Below are positions 7,698 through 16,572 of a DNA stretch of 64,000 nucleotides, one piece after another. The stretch comes from UBA2658 sp031552685 (lineage in GTDB: Bacteria > Bacillota > Clostridia > Oscillospirales > Oscillospiraceae). The position numbers and the translations under genes are program-made. The stretch's first letter is position 1. Every line of letters starts with the position of its first letter. Below the pieces are notes generated by a model. That model did no database searches, had not been told where the DNA came from, and worked only from the letters and a program-made list of their open reading frames with translations. The stretch spans positions 214,468 to 278,467 of the forward strand of contig JAVBMI010000003.1 in assembly GCA_031552685.1 (NCBI GenBank). Direction: 5' to 3'.

Positions 7698-8705
7698 CTA
7701 TGCGAGACGGGGAAAATCTGCCAGAGTTATCTCGTACCGCAGCTGCCTGCCGTTCTTTAAAGAAACGGCGTCTTCGAGAACGTAGTCAACCAGTCTTTCG
7801 AGTTCGTTGTTCTGGCTTCCGGCGATATGAGGATTAAGAAAAATGTTATCAACGCCAAAATACGGACAGCTGTCAGTCGGCGGCTCAGGAGCGGTAACAT
7901 CCAAAAGAGCGCAGGATTGCGGCCTCTTTTTCATTGCCTGTGCCAAATCGCTTTCAACTACCTGCTCGCCTCTTCCGCTATTGATAAATACCACCTGATC
8001 TCCCATCAGATCAAATAATTCACTCGAATAGAAATTCTGCGTATCAGCGTTGTTGGCAATGTGATTTGAGATAATATCACATTCACTAAAGATTTCCACG
8101 GGATTCGATTTTTTGACTCCAAGCGTTTTTGCTGTTTCCTCAGTAATTTCAGGTGAATAAAGTAGAATTTCAAGTTGATTATCTTTAAAGTTGGAAAGAA
8201 GTTCTATTACCTTTCTGCCGACAGCACCGGCACCCAGAATGCCAATTTTAATATTATAGAAGCCTTTGACCGGAATAACTAAATTCTTCTTTCTGTCCCA
8301 TTCGCCGGCGCTATTAATACGAGATAAGAACGTACCTTTTATGCCTAGAACCATCTGTGATACGACATATTCGGCAACAGCCACGGCATTTGCCTGCCAG
8401 GCACCGCTAATTTTAACTCCTGCCTCCAAAAATGGTTTGGCAAAATATTTAATAGAACTCCCCACATAAAAAATGTTTTTCAGACCGGGAAGGTTTGCTT
8501 TAATTTCATCACATGTAAAGTTCTCAACGCCCCAGCAGGCAAATATTATCTCAATATCGCTAAAATCGTTGTCTGAAGAAATGATATCTGCTCTTGTATA
8601 GATCTTGTCATCTATATCGAATTCCTTGCGTATTTTTTCCAGGTTTTTTTCTTTATAAACATTTAAACCCATTTTTTTGTTTGCGGTAAGAATAATCGCT
8701 TTCAT
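7698..8705 (-). CDS. D-isomer-specific 2-hydroxyacid dehydrogenase family protein
   Basis: A 335-residue NAD(P)-dependent dehydrogenase that would interconvert a 2-hydroxy acid and a 2-oxo acid. The nucleotide-binding motif is GILGAGAVG (155-163). The catalytic trio of the family is present: R245 in NSGRGEQV, E274 in TAPEPP, and H293 in NPHIAG. The N-terminal substrate domain is divergent, so the substrate is unclear. It is the last gene of the minus-strand arm of the sugar island but a strong hairpin separates it from the VOC gene, so it may be expressed partly on its own. Confidence 0.85.
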   Translation of the reverse strand: MKAIILTANKKMGLNVYKEKNLEKIRKEFDIDDKIYTRADIISSDNDFSDIEIIFACWGVENFTCDEIKANLPGLKNIFYVGSSIKYFAKPFLEAGVKISGAWQANAVAVAEYVVSQMVLGIKGTFLSRINSAGEWDRKKNLVIPVKGFYNIKIGILGAGAVGRKVIELLSNFKDNQLEILLYSPEITEETAKTLGVKKSNPVEIFSECDIISNHIANNADTQNFYSSELFDLMGDQVVFINSGRGEQVVESDLAQAMKKRPQSCALLDVTAPEPPTDSCPYFGVDNIFLNPHIAGSQNNELERLVDYVLEDAVSLKNGRQLRYEITLADFPRLA

Positions 8706-8745
8706 ATAATCTGCCTTTCCTGCTATAAGAATTACAGCATTTAAT

Positions 8746-8782
8746 AATAAAATGACTCCATGTTAAAAGGAGTCATTTTATT
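8746..8782 (-). terminator. Terminator between the VOC gene and the dehydrogenase
   Basis: AATAAAATGACTCC (8746-8759) pairs perfectly with GGAGTCATTTTATT (8769-8782), loop 9 bases. The A/T-rich base gives U-runs in both directions. Confidence 0.75.
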
Positions 8783-8804
8783 GTGCATTTCAAAATAATA
8801 TTTA

Positions 8805-9125
8805 CTATTTTATTTCGTACAATTCAATGATTGCACCATCCAAGAGGATAAATGCCATGCGTTCACCCGGAGCTGCATCCACAGGCCCGAAAATCACTTC
8901 GTCTGCACCTTTCAGATAAGGATCCATATTTTCAGTTTTGTAGGCAACGTGGACGTTATTATGCATAATTTCAGGGAAGGGATTGCCCTCTTCAAAGATC
9001 AAATACTCGATTTTGTACTCATAATCGTCGGGGTTACTCATCCATATTTTCATGCCTTCCGCATAGTTCATGTTTGGTTTCTTTTCCTTTACAGGAATAC
9101 CAATGTGCATGTACTCAAGTGCCAT
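8805..9125 (-). CDS. VOC (glyoxalase/dioxygenase fold) family protein
   Basis: A 106-residue single-module VOC protein. The pattern is N-terminal HIGIPV, a middle NNVHVAYKT, and C-terminal ILLDGAIIELYEI, giving two histidines and a glutamate at the usual metal-ligand positions. Members include glyoxalases, epimerases and isomerases acting on small carbonyl compounds. It lies 23 bases after the LsrF-like gene with a strong RBS (AGGAGG) and is very likely in the same operon, so it may epimerise or isomerise an intermediate of the same pathway. The reaction is not known. Confidence 0.7.
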   Translation of the reverse strand: MALEYMHIGIPVKEKKPNMNYAEGMKIWMSNPDDYEYKIEYLIFEEGNPFPEIMHNNVHVAYKTENMDPYLKGADEVIFGPVDAAPGERMAFILLDGAIIELYEIK

Positions 9126-9148
9126 AACCGTTTCCTCCTGTTTATTTA

Positions 9149-10030
9149 TTACTTTGCTTTTGTGTCCAGATAGAACTCGTACGCTGTTTCAACAGTTGCT
9201 TTTTTATGTACAATCATGCTGATTGCTTGTGTCATAGCTTTTGGATCTTCGGCCTGGAAGATATTTCTTCCCATATCAACACCACGCGCGCCTCTGGATA
9301 TGGCGTTATAAGCAAGTTCCAAAGCGTCCCTTTCAGGTACCTTTTTACCTCCGGCTACAACAATAGGCACCGGGCATGCCGCGACGATCTTTTCAAAGTC
9401 ATCGCAATAATATGTTTTAACGATATTTGCACCAAGCTCTGCTACAACTCTGGTTGCCAGCAAAAAGAACCTCGAATCCCTTGTCATTTGTTTTCCAACC
9501 GCAATAACGCCTAATGTTGGAATTCCGTAACGGTAGCCGGCGTCAACGGTTTTCACTAAATTCTGAAGGGAGTTTTTTTCTTCTTCAGGCACGCCGATAA
9601 AAGTCTGGACAGCAACGCAGGCAGCGTTCATGCGGATAGCGTCTTCCATGTCTACGCCGATAACTTCGTGCGTAACATCATCTGCAGCAACCGTTGAACC
9701 CGCAGAGGCTCTAAGAGCGATCGCTTTAGTGGAACTTGGTGATATGCAAGTGCGCAATGCACCTCTTGTAGCCATTAAGCAATCAACATAAGGCACGAGC
9801 GGCGGAACAACGATGTCCAGTCTTTCAAGACCGGCAGTTGAGCCCATAATATACCCATGGTCAAATGCGAGCATTACAGAATTACCGCTCTCGGGGCTGA
9901 AAATCCGTGATAACCTGTTTTTCATGCCCCAATCTACGTTATTCATTCCTTTAACATGAAAACCTTCTGAATTAAACTCTTCATCCAAGTAATAATTTTT
10001 TGCAATAGCATTTCCGTTTGCGTCAGCCAT
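9149..10030 (-). CDS. Class I aldolase/thiolase, LsrF-like (DhnA/FbaB family)
   Basis: A 293-residue TIM-barrel enzyme. Segments VDWGMKNRLSRIF, VMLAFDHGYIMG, ATRGALRT, IVKTYYCDDF, VPIVVAGGKK and ARGVDMGRNIFQ align by eye with E. coli LsrF almost throughout. LsrF is a CoA-dependent thiolase acting on 3-hydroxy-5-phosphonooxypentane-2,4-dione. The lysine in IVKTYY matches the Schiff-base lysine of the family. RBS GGAGAAG precedes the ATG. Neighbours lack LsrG and an LsrK-like kinase, so the natural substrate may be a different phosphorylated diketone or ketose. Confidence is high for the family, moderate for the reaction. Confidence 0.85.
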   Translation of the reverse strand: MADANGNAIAKNYYLDEEFNSEGFHVKGMNNVDWGMKNRLSRIFSPESGNSVMLAFDHGYIMGSTAGLERLDIVVPPLVPYVDCLMATRGALRTCISPSSTKAIALRASAGSTVAADDVTHEVIGVDMEDAIRMNAACVAVQTFIGVPEEEKNSLQNLVKTVDAGYRYGIPTLGVIAVGKQMTRDSRFFLLATRVVAELGANIVKTYYCDDFEKIVAACPVPIVVAGGKKVPERDALELAYNAISRGARGVDMGRNIFQAEDPKAMTQAISMIVHKKATVETAYEFYLDTKAK

Positions 10031-10128
10031 ATTCTTCTCCGTTTCCTTCCTAAGTAATTCTTTTAATATATTGTTAAGAACAGTTTCCGTACATCTTTAA
10101 TATCAGTAAATGTATTTACCTGTCCTAA

Positions 10129-10482
10129 TTAATCAATGCGTTCAAGAGGCCGGTTTGTTTTATCTCCGTCAACAAACGGCGCCAGACAAAAAAGGATAAT
10201 TGCCTCATCATCACCAACGTTCTTTAAATAATGTGATTCGTTCGGTTGCATACTTAAAAAATCGCCTTTTTCGCTAATGTATGACTTGCCGTCGACAACA
10301 AATTCCACTTTGCCCTTTATCACAAAAAAGCTTTCTTCCATAACTTCATGAGAATGATTGGCAAAGTCCTCGCCGGGTTTCAATCTGGCTTGACCTATTC
10401 CGGCTCTGGGCCCCCTCATAAAGTACTTCGGGCCGCTGTCGCCAAAGCGATATTCACATTCACTTTCATTTATTATAAACAT
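10129..10482 (-). CDS. Cupin-domain protein
   Basis: A 117-residue single cupin from the ATG at 10482. Cupin motif 1 is visible as the stretch FANHSHEVMEESFFVIKGKVEF, with metal ligands H, H, E in spacing typical of the fold, and motif 2 as SMQPNESHYLKNVGDD with a final H. Such proteins bind a metal and often isomerise or bind sugars. An upstream in-frame ATG at 10530 exists but has no RBS, whereas AAAGGA lies about 12 bases before 10482, so I prefer the shorter form. It is the first gene of the minus arm of the sugar island, divergent from the binding-protein gene. Confidence 0.75.
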   Translation of the reverse strand: MFIINESECEYRFGDSGPKYFMRGPRAGIGQARLKPGEDFANHSHEVMEESFFVIKGKVEFVVDGKSYISEKGDFLSMQPNESHYLKNVGDDEAIILFCLAPFVDGDKTNRPLERID

Positions 10483-10547
10483 AATAAAGGTGTGTCCTTT
10501 TAACACATTAATAATTGAATTTATCGGCATATAATCTGAACAAAAAA

Positions 10548-10576
10548 ATCATATCAACATAGAAAAGATATGTCAA
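10548..10576 (-). promoter_or_regulatory. Promoter of the cupin/LsrF-like operon
   Basis: Minus-strand TTGACA (10571-10576), 17-base spacer, TATGAT (10548-10553). It is back-to-back with the binding-protein promoter about 75 bases away. Confidence 0.7.
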
Positions 10577-10620
10577 TAATGAATAATAACCATATTTCAG
10601 CGCGCAAATTATCAGAACTA

Positions 10621-10640
10621 ACAAATGTTATTACAAATGT
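10621..10640 (+). repeat. Direct repeat ACAAATGT, candidate operator
   Basis: ACAAATGT occurs at 10621-10628 and again at 10633-10640, 12 bases apart (about one helical turn), just upstream of the -35 box at 10650 and between the divergent promoters. A site for the SorC-family regulator encoded at 15592 is a possibility. Confidence 0.4.
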
Positions 10641-10649
10641 GATTTTCTC

Positions 10650-10678
10650 TTGACTTGCAAAATAACGTGAGCTAAAAT
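10650..10678 (+). promoter_or_regulatory. Promoter of the sugar ABC transporter operon
   Basis: TTGACT (10650-10655), 17-base spacer, TAAAAT (10673-10678), about 97 bases before the binding-protein start. Confidence 0.7.
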
Positions 10679-10774
10679 ATGATTATCGCAATACGTGACA
10701 AAATGTGTAAAAGGTACAGATATCAGCTTTTATATGTTAATTTGATTGCGATTATTAAATTAGGAGGACGAAAA

Positions 10775-11863
10775 ATGAAGAAAATCTTAGTATTGATGTT
10801 GGCACTGGTTTTAGTATTGGGCACATTTGCTGCCTGCGGCGGCACTCCTGCAACTTCTGACGATCCTGCAACTTCTACCGAGCCGGTAACTTCTAGCGAT
10901 CCATCTAATGGCGATGCAAAAGTGGTAAAAATGGGTCTTGCAATGAACAGCAAACAAGCAGCTGCATTCCACGCATGGGCCGAGTATTTGTATGAAAGAG
11001 TAACTTTCGAAGCAGATGAACGCGGCTACACAGTTGAATGGACAGAGCTAAACGCTGACAATGACGTTACAAAACAGGCTAACGACATTAAAGACCTTCT
11101 CGCAAAAGGCTGCGAAGTTATTTTCTGCCCGGCACTTGACTCAAAGGCAATCCTTCAGTCTGTAGAAGAAGTTCACAAGGCAGGAGCTTTGTTCATTTCT
11201 TACTGCCGTGAGGTATCCCCCGATGCTACAGGCGATCAGATCCCCGATGCAACTATAAACTTCAGCTCTGAGGAGCAAGCATACGTCGGCGTTATGAAAA
11301 TGTTTGAAATCATGAAGAAAGACGGCATTGAGCCCACTTCCATGATCGACGTTTATGGCGACGTTACTGACGAAAACGCAGTTAACAGAGAAACCGGCAT
11401 GAGAAGAGCATTGGTTGATTCCGGCTATGCTGATCTTAAAGTTACCATAGTAGACTGCGGCCGCTGGGAACCGGATGTGGCACTTGCCAACATGGAGCCT
11501 GCTCTTCAGGCTGACCCGGATGCAAACTGCCTCTACACATCTTCTGACTTCTTGATGCCCGGTATCCAGACTGCTTTGGAAAACGCCGGCAAATGGGCTC
11601 CTCGCGGTGAGGAAGGCCACGTTTACATAGCTGCTTCTGACATGTTCCCGATCGGTATTGAATTGCTCAGATCCGGCTACATCGACACAGGCGTTGACCA
11701 GGGCTGCTACATGTTCGCAGTCGGCGCTGCAAAATCAGCATTTGACCTTCTTGAAGGCAAGCCCGTAGAGAAAGTTCAGCTCACACTCGGCACTCAGGCA
11801 ACAAACGAGGATATTGAAGAAATCATTGCTACAATTCCGCTTTGGGGCATTGACTACGAATAA
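10775..11863 (+). CDS. Sugar ABC transporter substrate-binding lipoprotein
   Basis: A 362-residue lipoprotein of the periplasmic-binding-protein type 1 (RbsB-like, Peripla_BP_4) class. The start at 10775 follows TAGGAGG; the signal peptide ends in a lipobox with the lipidated cysteine at residue 21 (FAACGG), then a Thr/Ser-rich linker. The mature part has the two-lobe pattern (VKMGLAMNSKQ, IKDLLAKGCEVIFCPALDS, FISYCREV, GYIDTGVDQG). It would capture a sugar or polyol outside the membrane for the permeases downstream. It does not resemble LsrB at remembered binding segments. Two hairpins separate it from the permease gene, which may let it be made in excess. Confidence 0.88.
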   Translation: MKKILVLMLALVLVLGTFAACGGTPATSDDPATSTEPVTSSDPSNGDAKVVKMGLAMNSKQAAAFHAWAEYLYERVTFEADERGYTVEWTELNADNDVTKQANDIKDLLAKGCEVIFCPALDSKAILQSVEEVHKAGALFISYCREVSPDATGDQIPDATINFSSEEQAYVGVMKMFEIMKKDGIEPTSMIDVYGDVTDENAVNRETGMRRALVDSGYADLKVTIVDCGRWEPDVALANMEPALQADPDANCLYTSSDFLMPGIQTALENAGKWAPRGEEGHVYIAASDMFPIGIELLRSGYIDTGVDQGCYMFAVGAAKSAFDLLEGKPVEKVQLTLGTQATNEDIEEIIATIPLWGIDYE

Positions 11864-11895
11864 ACCTTAAAGGGTAGACCACAAGTAAACCATAA

Positions 11896-11933
11896 AATAG
11901 AAGGCGGGGCCGTTTAACACCTCGCCTTCTATT
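11896..11933 (+). terminator. Hairpin 1 after the binding-protein gene
   Basis: AATAGAAGGCG (11896-11906) pairs with CGCCTTCTATT (11923-11933). There is no U-run, so it is more likely a partial terminator or mRNA 3'-end stabiliser. Confidence 0.55.
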
Positions 11934-11960
11934 AGAAATTAAAGGTATATACTTGTGTTT

Positions 11961-12003
11961 AAAGTTATGTTTCACAGTTTCATTGGCTGTGAAACATAAC
12001 TTT
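11961..12003 (+). repeat. Perfect 17-bp inverted repeat before the permease gene
   Basis: AAAGTTATGTTTCACAG (11961-11977) and its exact complement (11987-12003) flank a 9-base loop. It sits 45 bases before the permease start. It may act in RNA as a stabiliser or attenuator, or in DNA as an operator. Confidence 0.7.
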
Positions 12004-12048
12004 AGAAAGATACTCTAACTAGTTTAAACAAGAGGAGATAAAGTTATT

Positions 12049-13002
12049 GTGCTGAATAAATTAAAAAGATTTGCTCAAAACAACAAACAGCTTTTAGGTA
12101 TGCTAGTAGCTATCGCGGTACTGTTTGTTGTGCTATCCTACACAGTTAAGGATTTCATGTCAGTTCAAAACATAACTAACCTTTTAGCACAAGTGGCACC
12201 AATTGCAATCATGGCTTCTGGTGTAACATTCGTTCTTGTTACAGGTGGTATGGATATTTCCGGTCCCTCGGTAATGGCAGCTTCTGCTGTTATTGGTGTT
12301 GCTTTTATGACCAGCGTCGGGAATCTGGTTATAGGCACCCTTGTAATCTTGCTGACGGGTGCGGCGCTTGGGCTGATCAACGGTTTGGCAATTTCCAAAC
12401 TGAAAATGGTTCCGCTGGTTGTTACACTCTCTATGATGACCGTTGCTACAGGACTTGCAACTGCCATTGGCGGAGGGGTCGGTTTGCCGACTTTACCTTC
12501 TACATATGCGAATTTCTTTAATAAGTATACTGTTATAGGCATGCTCGTTGTGATTCCTGCCGTTCTTGATTTTATTCTGACCGGCACATCTTTCGGACGA
12601 AAGGTTTACTATATCGGAAACAACGAGAACGCCGCTAAAATTTCAGGTATTAACACTGAAAATGTAATTTTGATTGTTTACGTTATCTGCGGCGTTTGCG
12701 CTGCTTTTGCCGGCATCATCAACACCGCTTCCATATCCACAGCCAGGGCCGCTATGGGTCCCCAATCTCAGATATTGGACATTATCAGTGCAGCTGTCAT
12801 AGGAGGCGTTTCCGTTAATGGCGGCAAAGGAAGAGTTAGGGACGCATGTTTTGGCGCAATTTTGATTGTCGGCGTCAACAATGTTATGAACATGATAGGC
12901 GTATCGGATTATTACACCACGCTGATTAAGGGCAGCATCATCATCTTTGCTATGGGAATCGCGTCACTAAGGACCTTCATCGATTCCAAACGTCTTGCAT
13001 AG
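12049..13002 (+). CDS. Sugar ABC transporter permease (RbsC-like)
   Basis: A 317-residue polytopic membrane protein of the BPD_transp_2 family. Typical segments are the run ASGVTFVLVTGGMDISGPSV (about 56-75), NGLAISKLKMVPLVVTLSMM, and FGRKVYYIGNNENAAKISGI near 182-205, the loop that contacts the ATPase. Start is GTG, with AGAGGAG about 11 bases upstream. It pairs with a second permease at 14531, so the importer is probably a heterodimer, as in Lsr-type transporters with two permeases. The ATPase gene follows after 9 bases. Confidence 0.88.
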   Translation: MLNKLKRFAQNNKQLLGMLVAIAVLFVVLSYTVKDFMSVQNITNLLAQVAPIAIMASGVTFVLVTGGMDISGPSVMAASAVIGVAFMTSVGNLVIGTLVILLTGAALGLINGLAISKLKMVPLVVTLSMMTVATGLATAIGGGVGLPTLPSTYANFFNKYTVIGMLVVIPAVLDFILTGTSFGRKVYYIGNNENAAKISGINTENVILIVYVICGVCAAFAGIINTASISTARAAMGPQSQILDIISAAVIGGVSVNGGKGRVRDACFGAILIVGVNNVMNMIGVSDYYTTLIKGSIIIFAMGIASLRTFIDSKRLA

Positions 13003-13011
13003 GAGGACATT

Positions 13012-14541
13012 ATGGAAAAAGGATTGTCTATTCAACTAAAAAATATAAGCAAAAGTTTTCCAGGTGTCAAAGCGCTGTCCGATGTATCGTTTTCCGCAAA
13101 CTCCGGTCTGATATATGGTGTTGTCGGAGTAAATGGTGCCGGAAAATCCACAATGATGAACATCCTCGGCGGTTTGCTGCAGCCGGATAAAGGCGGCGAA
13201 ATCATCATTAACGGGGAAAAGGTGAAGATCGAAAACCCCAAAGCTGCCGAAAAACTGGGTATCGCTTTTATTCAGCAGGAAGTTCAGGTATTCGACACCT
13301 TGAACGTTATCGAAAATGTCTTAGCTACCGATTTCGGAAGTTGGCGCAAAAGCAAAGCAACGCCTTTCCTTGATAAAAAAGCAATGAAGCAGGAAGTAAA
13401 AAAACAACTGGATGCTTTGGATTGCCGTATTGACTTGGAAGCACCCGGGCATTCATTGACAGTCGGTGAAAAGCAATTGATTCAGATCGCAAGAGCTCTG
13501 AGTCAGGGCGGCAGAATCCTGCTGTTCGACGAACCGACCTCTTCATTGTCGGACAATGAGTCGGCAAAGCTCTTTGAAATTATTAACAGCTTAAAGGCAC
13601 AAGGCTATATTATATTCTATATTTCCCACTATTTGGACGAAATCTTCCAATTATGCGACAGAGTTCTAGCGCTAAGAGACGGTCAATTAACCGGTGACGC
13701 AGATGTTTCTGAGCTGAGCAAGGAAGAATTGGTTTACCTTATGCTTGGCCATTTAGTTGAAGGCTCGGAGCGTAAGGACGTGAGAAGTCAAGACGAAATC
13801 GTACTGAGCGTGAAGAACGTTTCAGGAGTAAAATTCCCTAAAGATATCAGCTTTGATCTGCATAGAGGCGAGGTTCTGGGTGTATGGGGCTTGTTAGGCT
13901 CAGGCAGGAGTGAGCTGTTTAACACAGTGCTAGGCATCGACAAAATGATAGGCGGTCAGCTATTTTTCAATAAAGACGGGAATTTAGTAGAAATAACTCA
14001 AAAAAAGCTATATAATCATGCAGGCTATTTAACTGAAGGACGGCACCATGACGGACTTTTCCTTGATATGTCAATCAGCAAGAACATCACAAGCTCGTTC
14101 CTTAAAAAATTTGCATCTAAATTGCTGGGAATTTTGAATACAAAAAAGGAAAACGAAGAATCCCTTTCGTTAATGAAGCAAGTCAATGTAAAAGCAGTTG
14201 ACGAAAATATGATAGTCAGCAAGCTCTCCGGCGGCAATCAACAAAAAGTAGTTATTTCAAAGTGGTTTTTAAAGGACCCGGATGTCCTGTTTATGGATGA
14301 ACCGACAAAAGGCGTTGATATCGGCGCGAAGATGGAGATACAAAAACTCATTTTTGAAAAATCAGAAAAAGGAATGTCTTTTGTAGTCGTATCATCAGAG
14401 CTGGAAGAAATCATGAACCTGTGCGACAGAATTATTGTTATTTCAGAGGGCAAGCTTGTTGACGAAGTACATAGAGCGGACTTTTCAAAAGAAAACCTCA
14501 TGAAAGGTATCGTTGAGCAGGAGAAGAATTATGCAAACTAA
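13012..14541 (+). CDS. Sugar ABC transporter ATPase with two nucleotide-binding domains (RbsA-like)
   Basis: A 509-residue cytoplasmic ATPase. Domain 1 has Walker A GVNGAGKS (39-46), signature-like LTVGEKQ and Walker B ILLFDEP. Domain 2 has the degenerate P-loop GLLGSGRSE typical of RbsA-class proteins, a full signature LSGGNQQK and Walker B VLFMDEPTKGVD. This two-domain arrangement powers monosaccharide importers of the CUT2 class. It lies between the two permease genes and overlaps the second by 11 bases. Confidence 0.9.
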   Translation: MEKGLSIQLKNISKSFPGVKALSDVSFSANSGLIYGVVGVNGAGKSTMMNILGGLLQPDKGGEIIINGEKVKIENPKAAEKLGIAFIQQEVQVFDTLNVIENVLATDFGSWRKSKATPFLDKKAMKQEVKKQLDALDCRIDLEAPGHSLTVGEKQLIQIARALSQGGRILLFDEPTSSLSDNESAKLFEIINSLKAQGYIIFYISHYLDEIFQLCDRVLALRDGQLTGDADVSELSKEELVYLMLGHLVEGSERKDVRSQDEIVLSVKNVSGVKFPKDISFDLHRGEVLGVWGLLGSGRSELFNTVLGIDKMIGGQLFFNKDGNLVEITQKKLYNHAGYLTEGRHHDGLFLDMSISKNITSSFLKKFASKLLGILNTKKENEESLSLMKQVNVKAVDENMIVSKLSGGNQQKVVISKWFLKDPDVLFMDEPTKGVDIGAKMEIQKLIFEKSEKGMSFVVVSSELEEIMNLCDRIIVISEGKLVDEVHRADFSKENLMKGIVEQEKNYAN

Positions 14542-15526
14542 TAAATTGAATTTGAATAAAGTTTTCAATTATTCTACCTATATTGTTTTAGCGCTGATTT
14601 TAATCGTGTTTACAATAGGTTCGGATAAATTTCTAACGCTTAAGAACATCTATACAACGATGTTCAACGGTATCCCGCTGATTCTAATTGCTTGCGCCGT
14701 TACCTTCTCCCTATTAGTCGGCATTGTTGACCTTTCTGTCGGCGCAATAGGTTATGCCTCAGGCTGTATGGCCGGTGTCCTGATAAAAAGTTATAACGTT
14801 CCAGTTGCATATGCCTTTTTGGCGGGTATTGCGCTGGCGCTCTTAATCGGATGGATCAACAGTGTTTTTATTGTTAAGCTCAAAATGAACCCGATGCTTG
14901 TTTCTTTAGGCATGATGTTGATCATAAGGGCTGTAGCTAAGATTATTATAAATGACAGAACTCTCATGCTGGGAGACAGTGTCGCAGGTTTGCGCCAAGC
15001 TAAAATAGCTGTTCTCGGAGATTTTCCGATATTACTGATTGTTGTATTCTTTATTGTTTTTGCGTGCAACATGGTATTACACCGGACGCCCTTCGGCAAA
15101 AAACTTTTAGCGGTTGGCAGCAACGAAAATGTTGCCAATAACATCGGTATAAGTACCAGCAGAATTAAAAGCGCTGCGTTGATTATCAGTGCCGGAATAT
15201 GCGGTATAGCCGGCTGCTTCTGGATTGTCACACTTGGCTCGGTCGTGTCAACGGGCTTGGCGTCATTTGAGTTTTTGGCTATTGCGGCTGCCGTTCTTGG
15301 CGGGACCAGCTTGCTTGGCGGCAGAGGCTCCTTCTATCCCGGCAGTTTTATGGGAGCCCTTATACTCCTGTTCATTCAGTCAGGTATGGCTATTATGGGT
15401 ATATCTCCGTATGTTATTCCGTTTGTGCGTGGTATAATTATCTTCATAGCTATGTATATCGACTCGCTAAGAAGTAAATCCATAATGTCAAGCGCATTCA
15501 GAAAAACCGGTAACAGGTTGGCTTAA
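14531..15526 (+). CDS. Second sugar ABC transporter permease
   Basis: A 331-residue BPD_transp_2 permease with the same landmarks as the first: CAVTFSLLVGIVDLSVGAIG, KLKMNPMLVSLGMM, FGKKLLAVGSNENVANNIGI. I choose the ATG at 14531 because CAGGAGAAG sits just before it; an in-frame ATG at 14513 has no RBS. Overlap with the ATPase gene implies translational coupling. Confidence 0.88.
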   Translation: MQTNKLNLNKVFNYSTYIVLALILIVFTIGSDKFLTLKNIYTTMFNGIPLILIACAVTFSLLVGIVDLSVGAIGYASGCMAGVLIKSYNVPVAYAFLAGIALALLIGWINSVFIVKLKMNPMLVSLGMMLIIRAVAKIIINDRTLMLGDSVAGLRQAKIAVLGDFPILLIVVFFIVFACNMVLHRTPFGKKLLAVGSNENVANNIGISTSRIKSAALIISAGICGIAGCFWIVTLGSVVSTGLASFEFLAIAAAVLGGTSLLGGRGSFYPGSFMGALILLFIQSGMAIMGISPYVIPFVRGIIIFIAMYIDSLRSKSIMSSAFRKTGNRLA

Positions 15527-15591
15527 ACTGAATTCACGCAATGAGTCATACGGAATGAATTACACTGAGTATCATAGGAGTTGTTTTTATA

Positions 15592-16524
15592 TTGGAACTT
15601 GAGAAAATTCGAAAGCTCGTTACTGTAGCAAAGATGTACTACGAGGACGATCTGAATCAAAGCCAGATTGCGCAGGCGCTTGGCGTTTCCCGTCCACTTG
15701 TAAGTATATATTTGTCAGAGGCAAAAGAGCTTGGCATAGTTGATATCAGAATTAATTCACCACTTAAAACTGACAACGATGTTCTTGATATTCTTTGTAA
15801 CACATTTAACCTAGAGGGCGGAATGCTCGTTAATGGTGTAAACCTGAACAGTGTGACCGAGCAAATGATAGTGAAAGCAGCGTGCGATTTTATTGAAGAA
15901 ACTGCTGTCCGTGGAGACTTTATCGGCATTGGCTGGGGAAACATGATCGGCGATGTTGTTCGTTCCATGGAAACTCAAGGCCACAAGCTTAAATTGGATG
16001 GAAGTTCGTGCTCACTGGTTGGCAACTCTGTCACTGCGAACAGAAACTATCATACTGACGAATTGTGCAGGGCTTTCGCACATGCCACAGGTTGCACTCC
16101 CTACTTTGCGCTTGCCCCTGCCTTCTATGAAACTAATGAAGACTTATCCAGCGTAAGTGAGCTCGATTTTATCAGCAAGACCAAGCAGAGTTGGAATAAT
16201 ATTAATTTAGCTTTGCTTAGCATTGAAAACTATCCGTCTGTTCCTGACCTTGCCACAGCCTCAAGGTTCGGAAGCAAAATCAAAGATGCAGTTGGCCACA
16301 TGCTTTCATACTATTACGATATTGATGGCAATATCATTGAGAGCGAAAACGACATTGTGTTCAGAATTCCTTTAGAACAGCTAAAAAAAGCGAATGTCGT
16401 TATGGGAGTATGCGGCTGCAGTGTTACAGCCGAAAATTTGATAGGGGCGCTGAAAACCGGTATTTTAACTCATATTTTCGTAGATCACAAAATCGCAAAG
16501 GAAGTTGTAAAAACTTTAGCCTAA
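15592..16524 (+). CDS. SorC/LsrR-family sugar-responsive regulator
   Basis: A 310-residue transcription factor. An N-terminal helix-turn-helix (about residues 18-45, NQSQIAQALGVSRPLVSIYL) is followed by a SorC sugar-phosphate-binding domain with GIGWGNMIGDVV near 108-120. Family members are released from DNA by a phosphorylated sugar, so the effector is probably a phosphorylated intermediate of this pathway. Start is TTG with AGGAG about 11 bases upstream. It sits inside the plus arm, between transporter and kinase genes, and is the obvious regulator of the island. Confidence 0.85.
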   Translation: MELEKIRKLVTVAKMYYEDDLNQSQIAQALGVSRPLVSIYLSEAKELGIVDIRINSPLKTDNDVLDILCNTFNLEGGMLVNGVNLNSVTEQMIVKAACDFIEETAVRGDFIGIGWGNMIGDVVRSMETQGHKLKLDGSSCSLVGNSVTANRNYHTDELCRAFAHATGCTPYFALAPAFYETNEDLSSVSELDFISKTKQSWNNINLALLSIENYPSVPDLATASRFGSKIKDAVGHMLSYYYDIDGNIIESENDIVFRIPLEQLKKANVVMGVCGCSVTAENLIGALKTGILTHIFVDHKIAKEVVKTLA

Positions 16525-16572
16525 GGAATTATTGTTGACATGTGCTCTTTTCAAAATAATGACAGATCCGCG

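Noticed and set aside
10129..16524. A standard lsr (autoinducer-2) operon
   Set aside because: LsrG, an LsrK-like kinase and an LsrB-like binding protein are missing, and DhaKL, DeoC-like and SDR genes are present instead.
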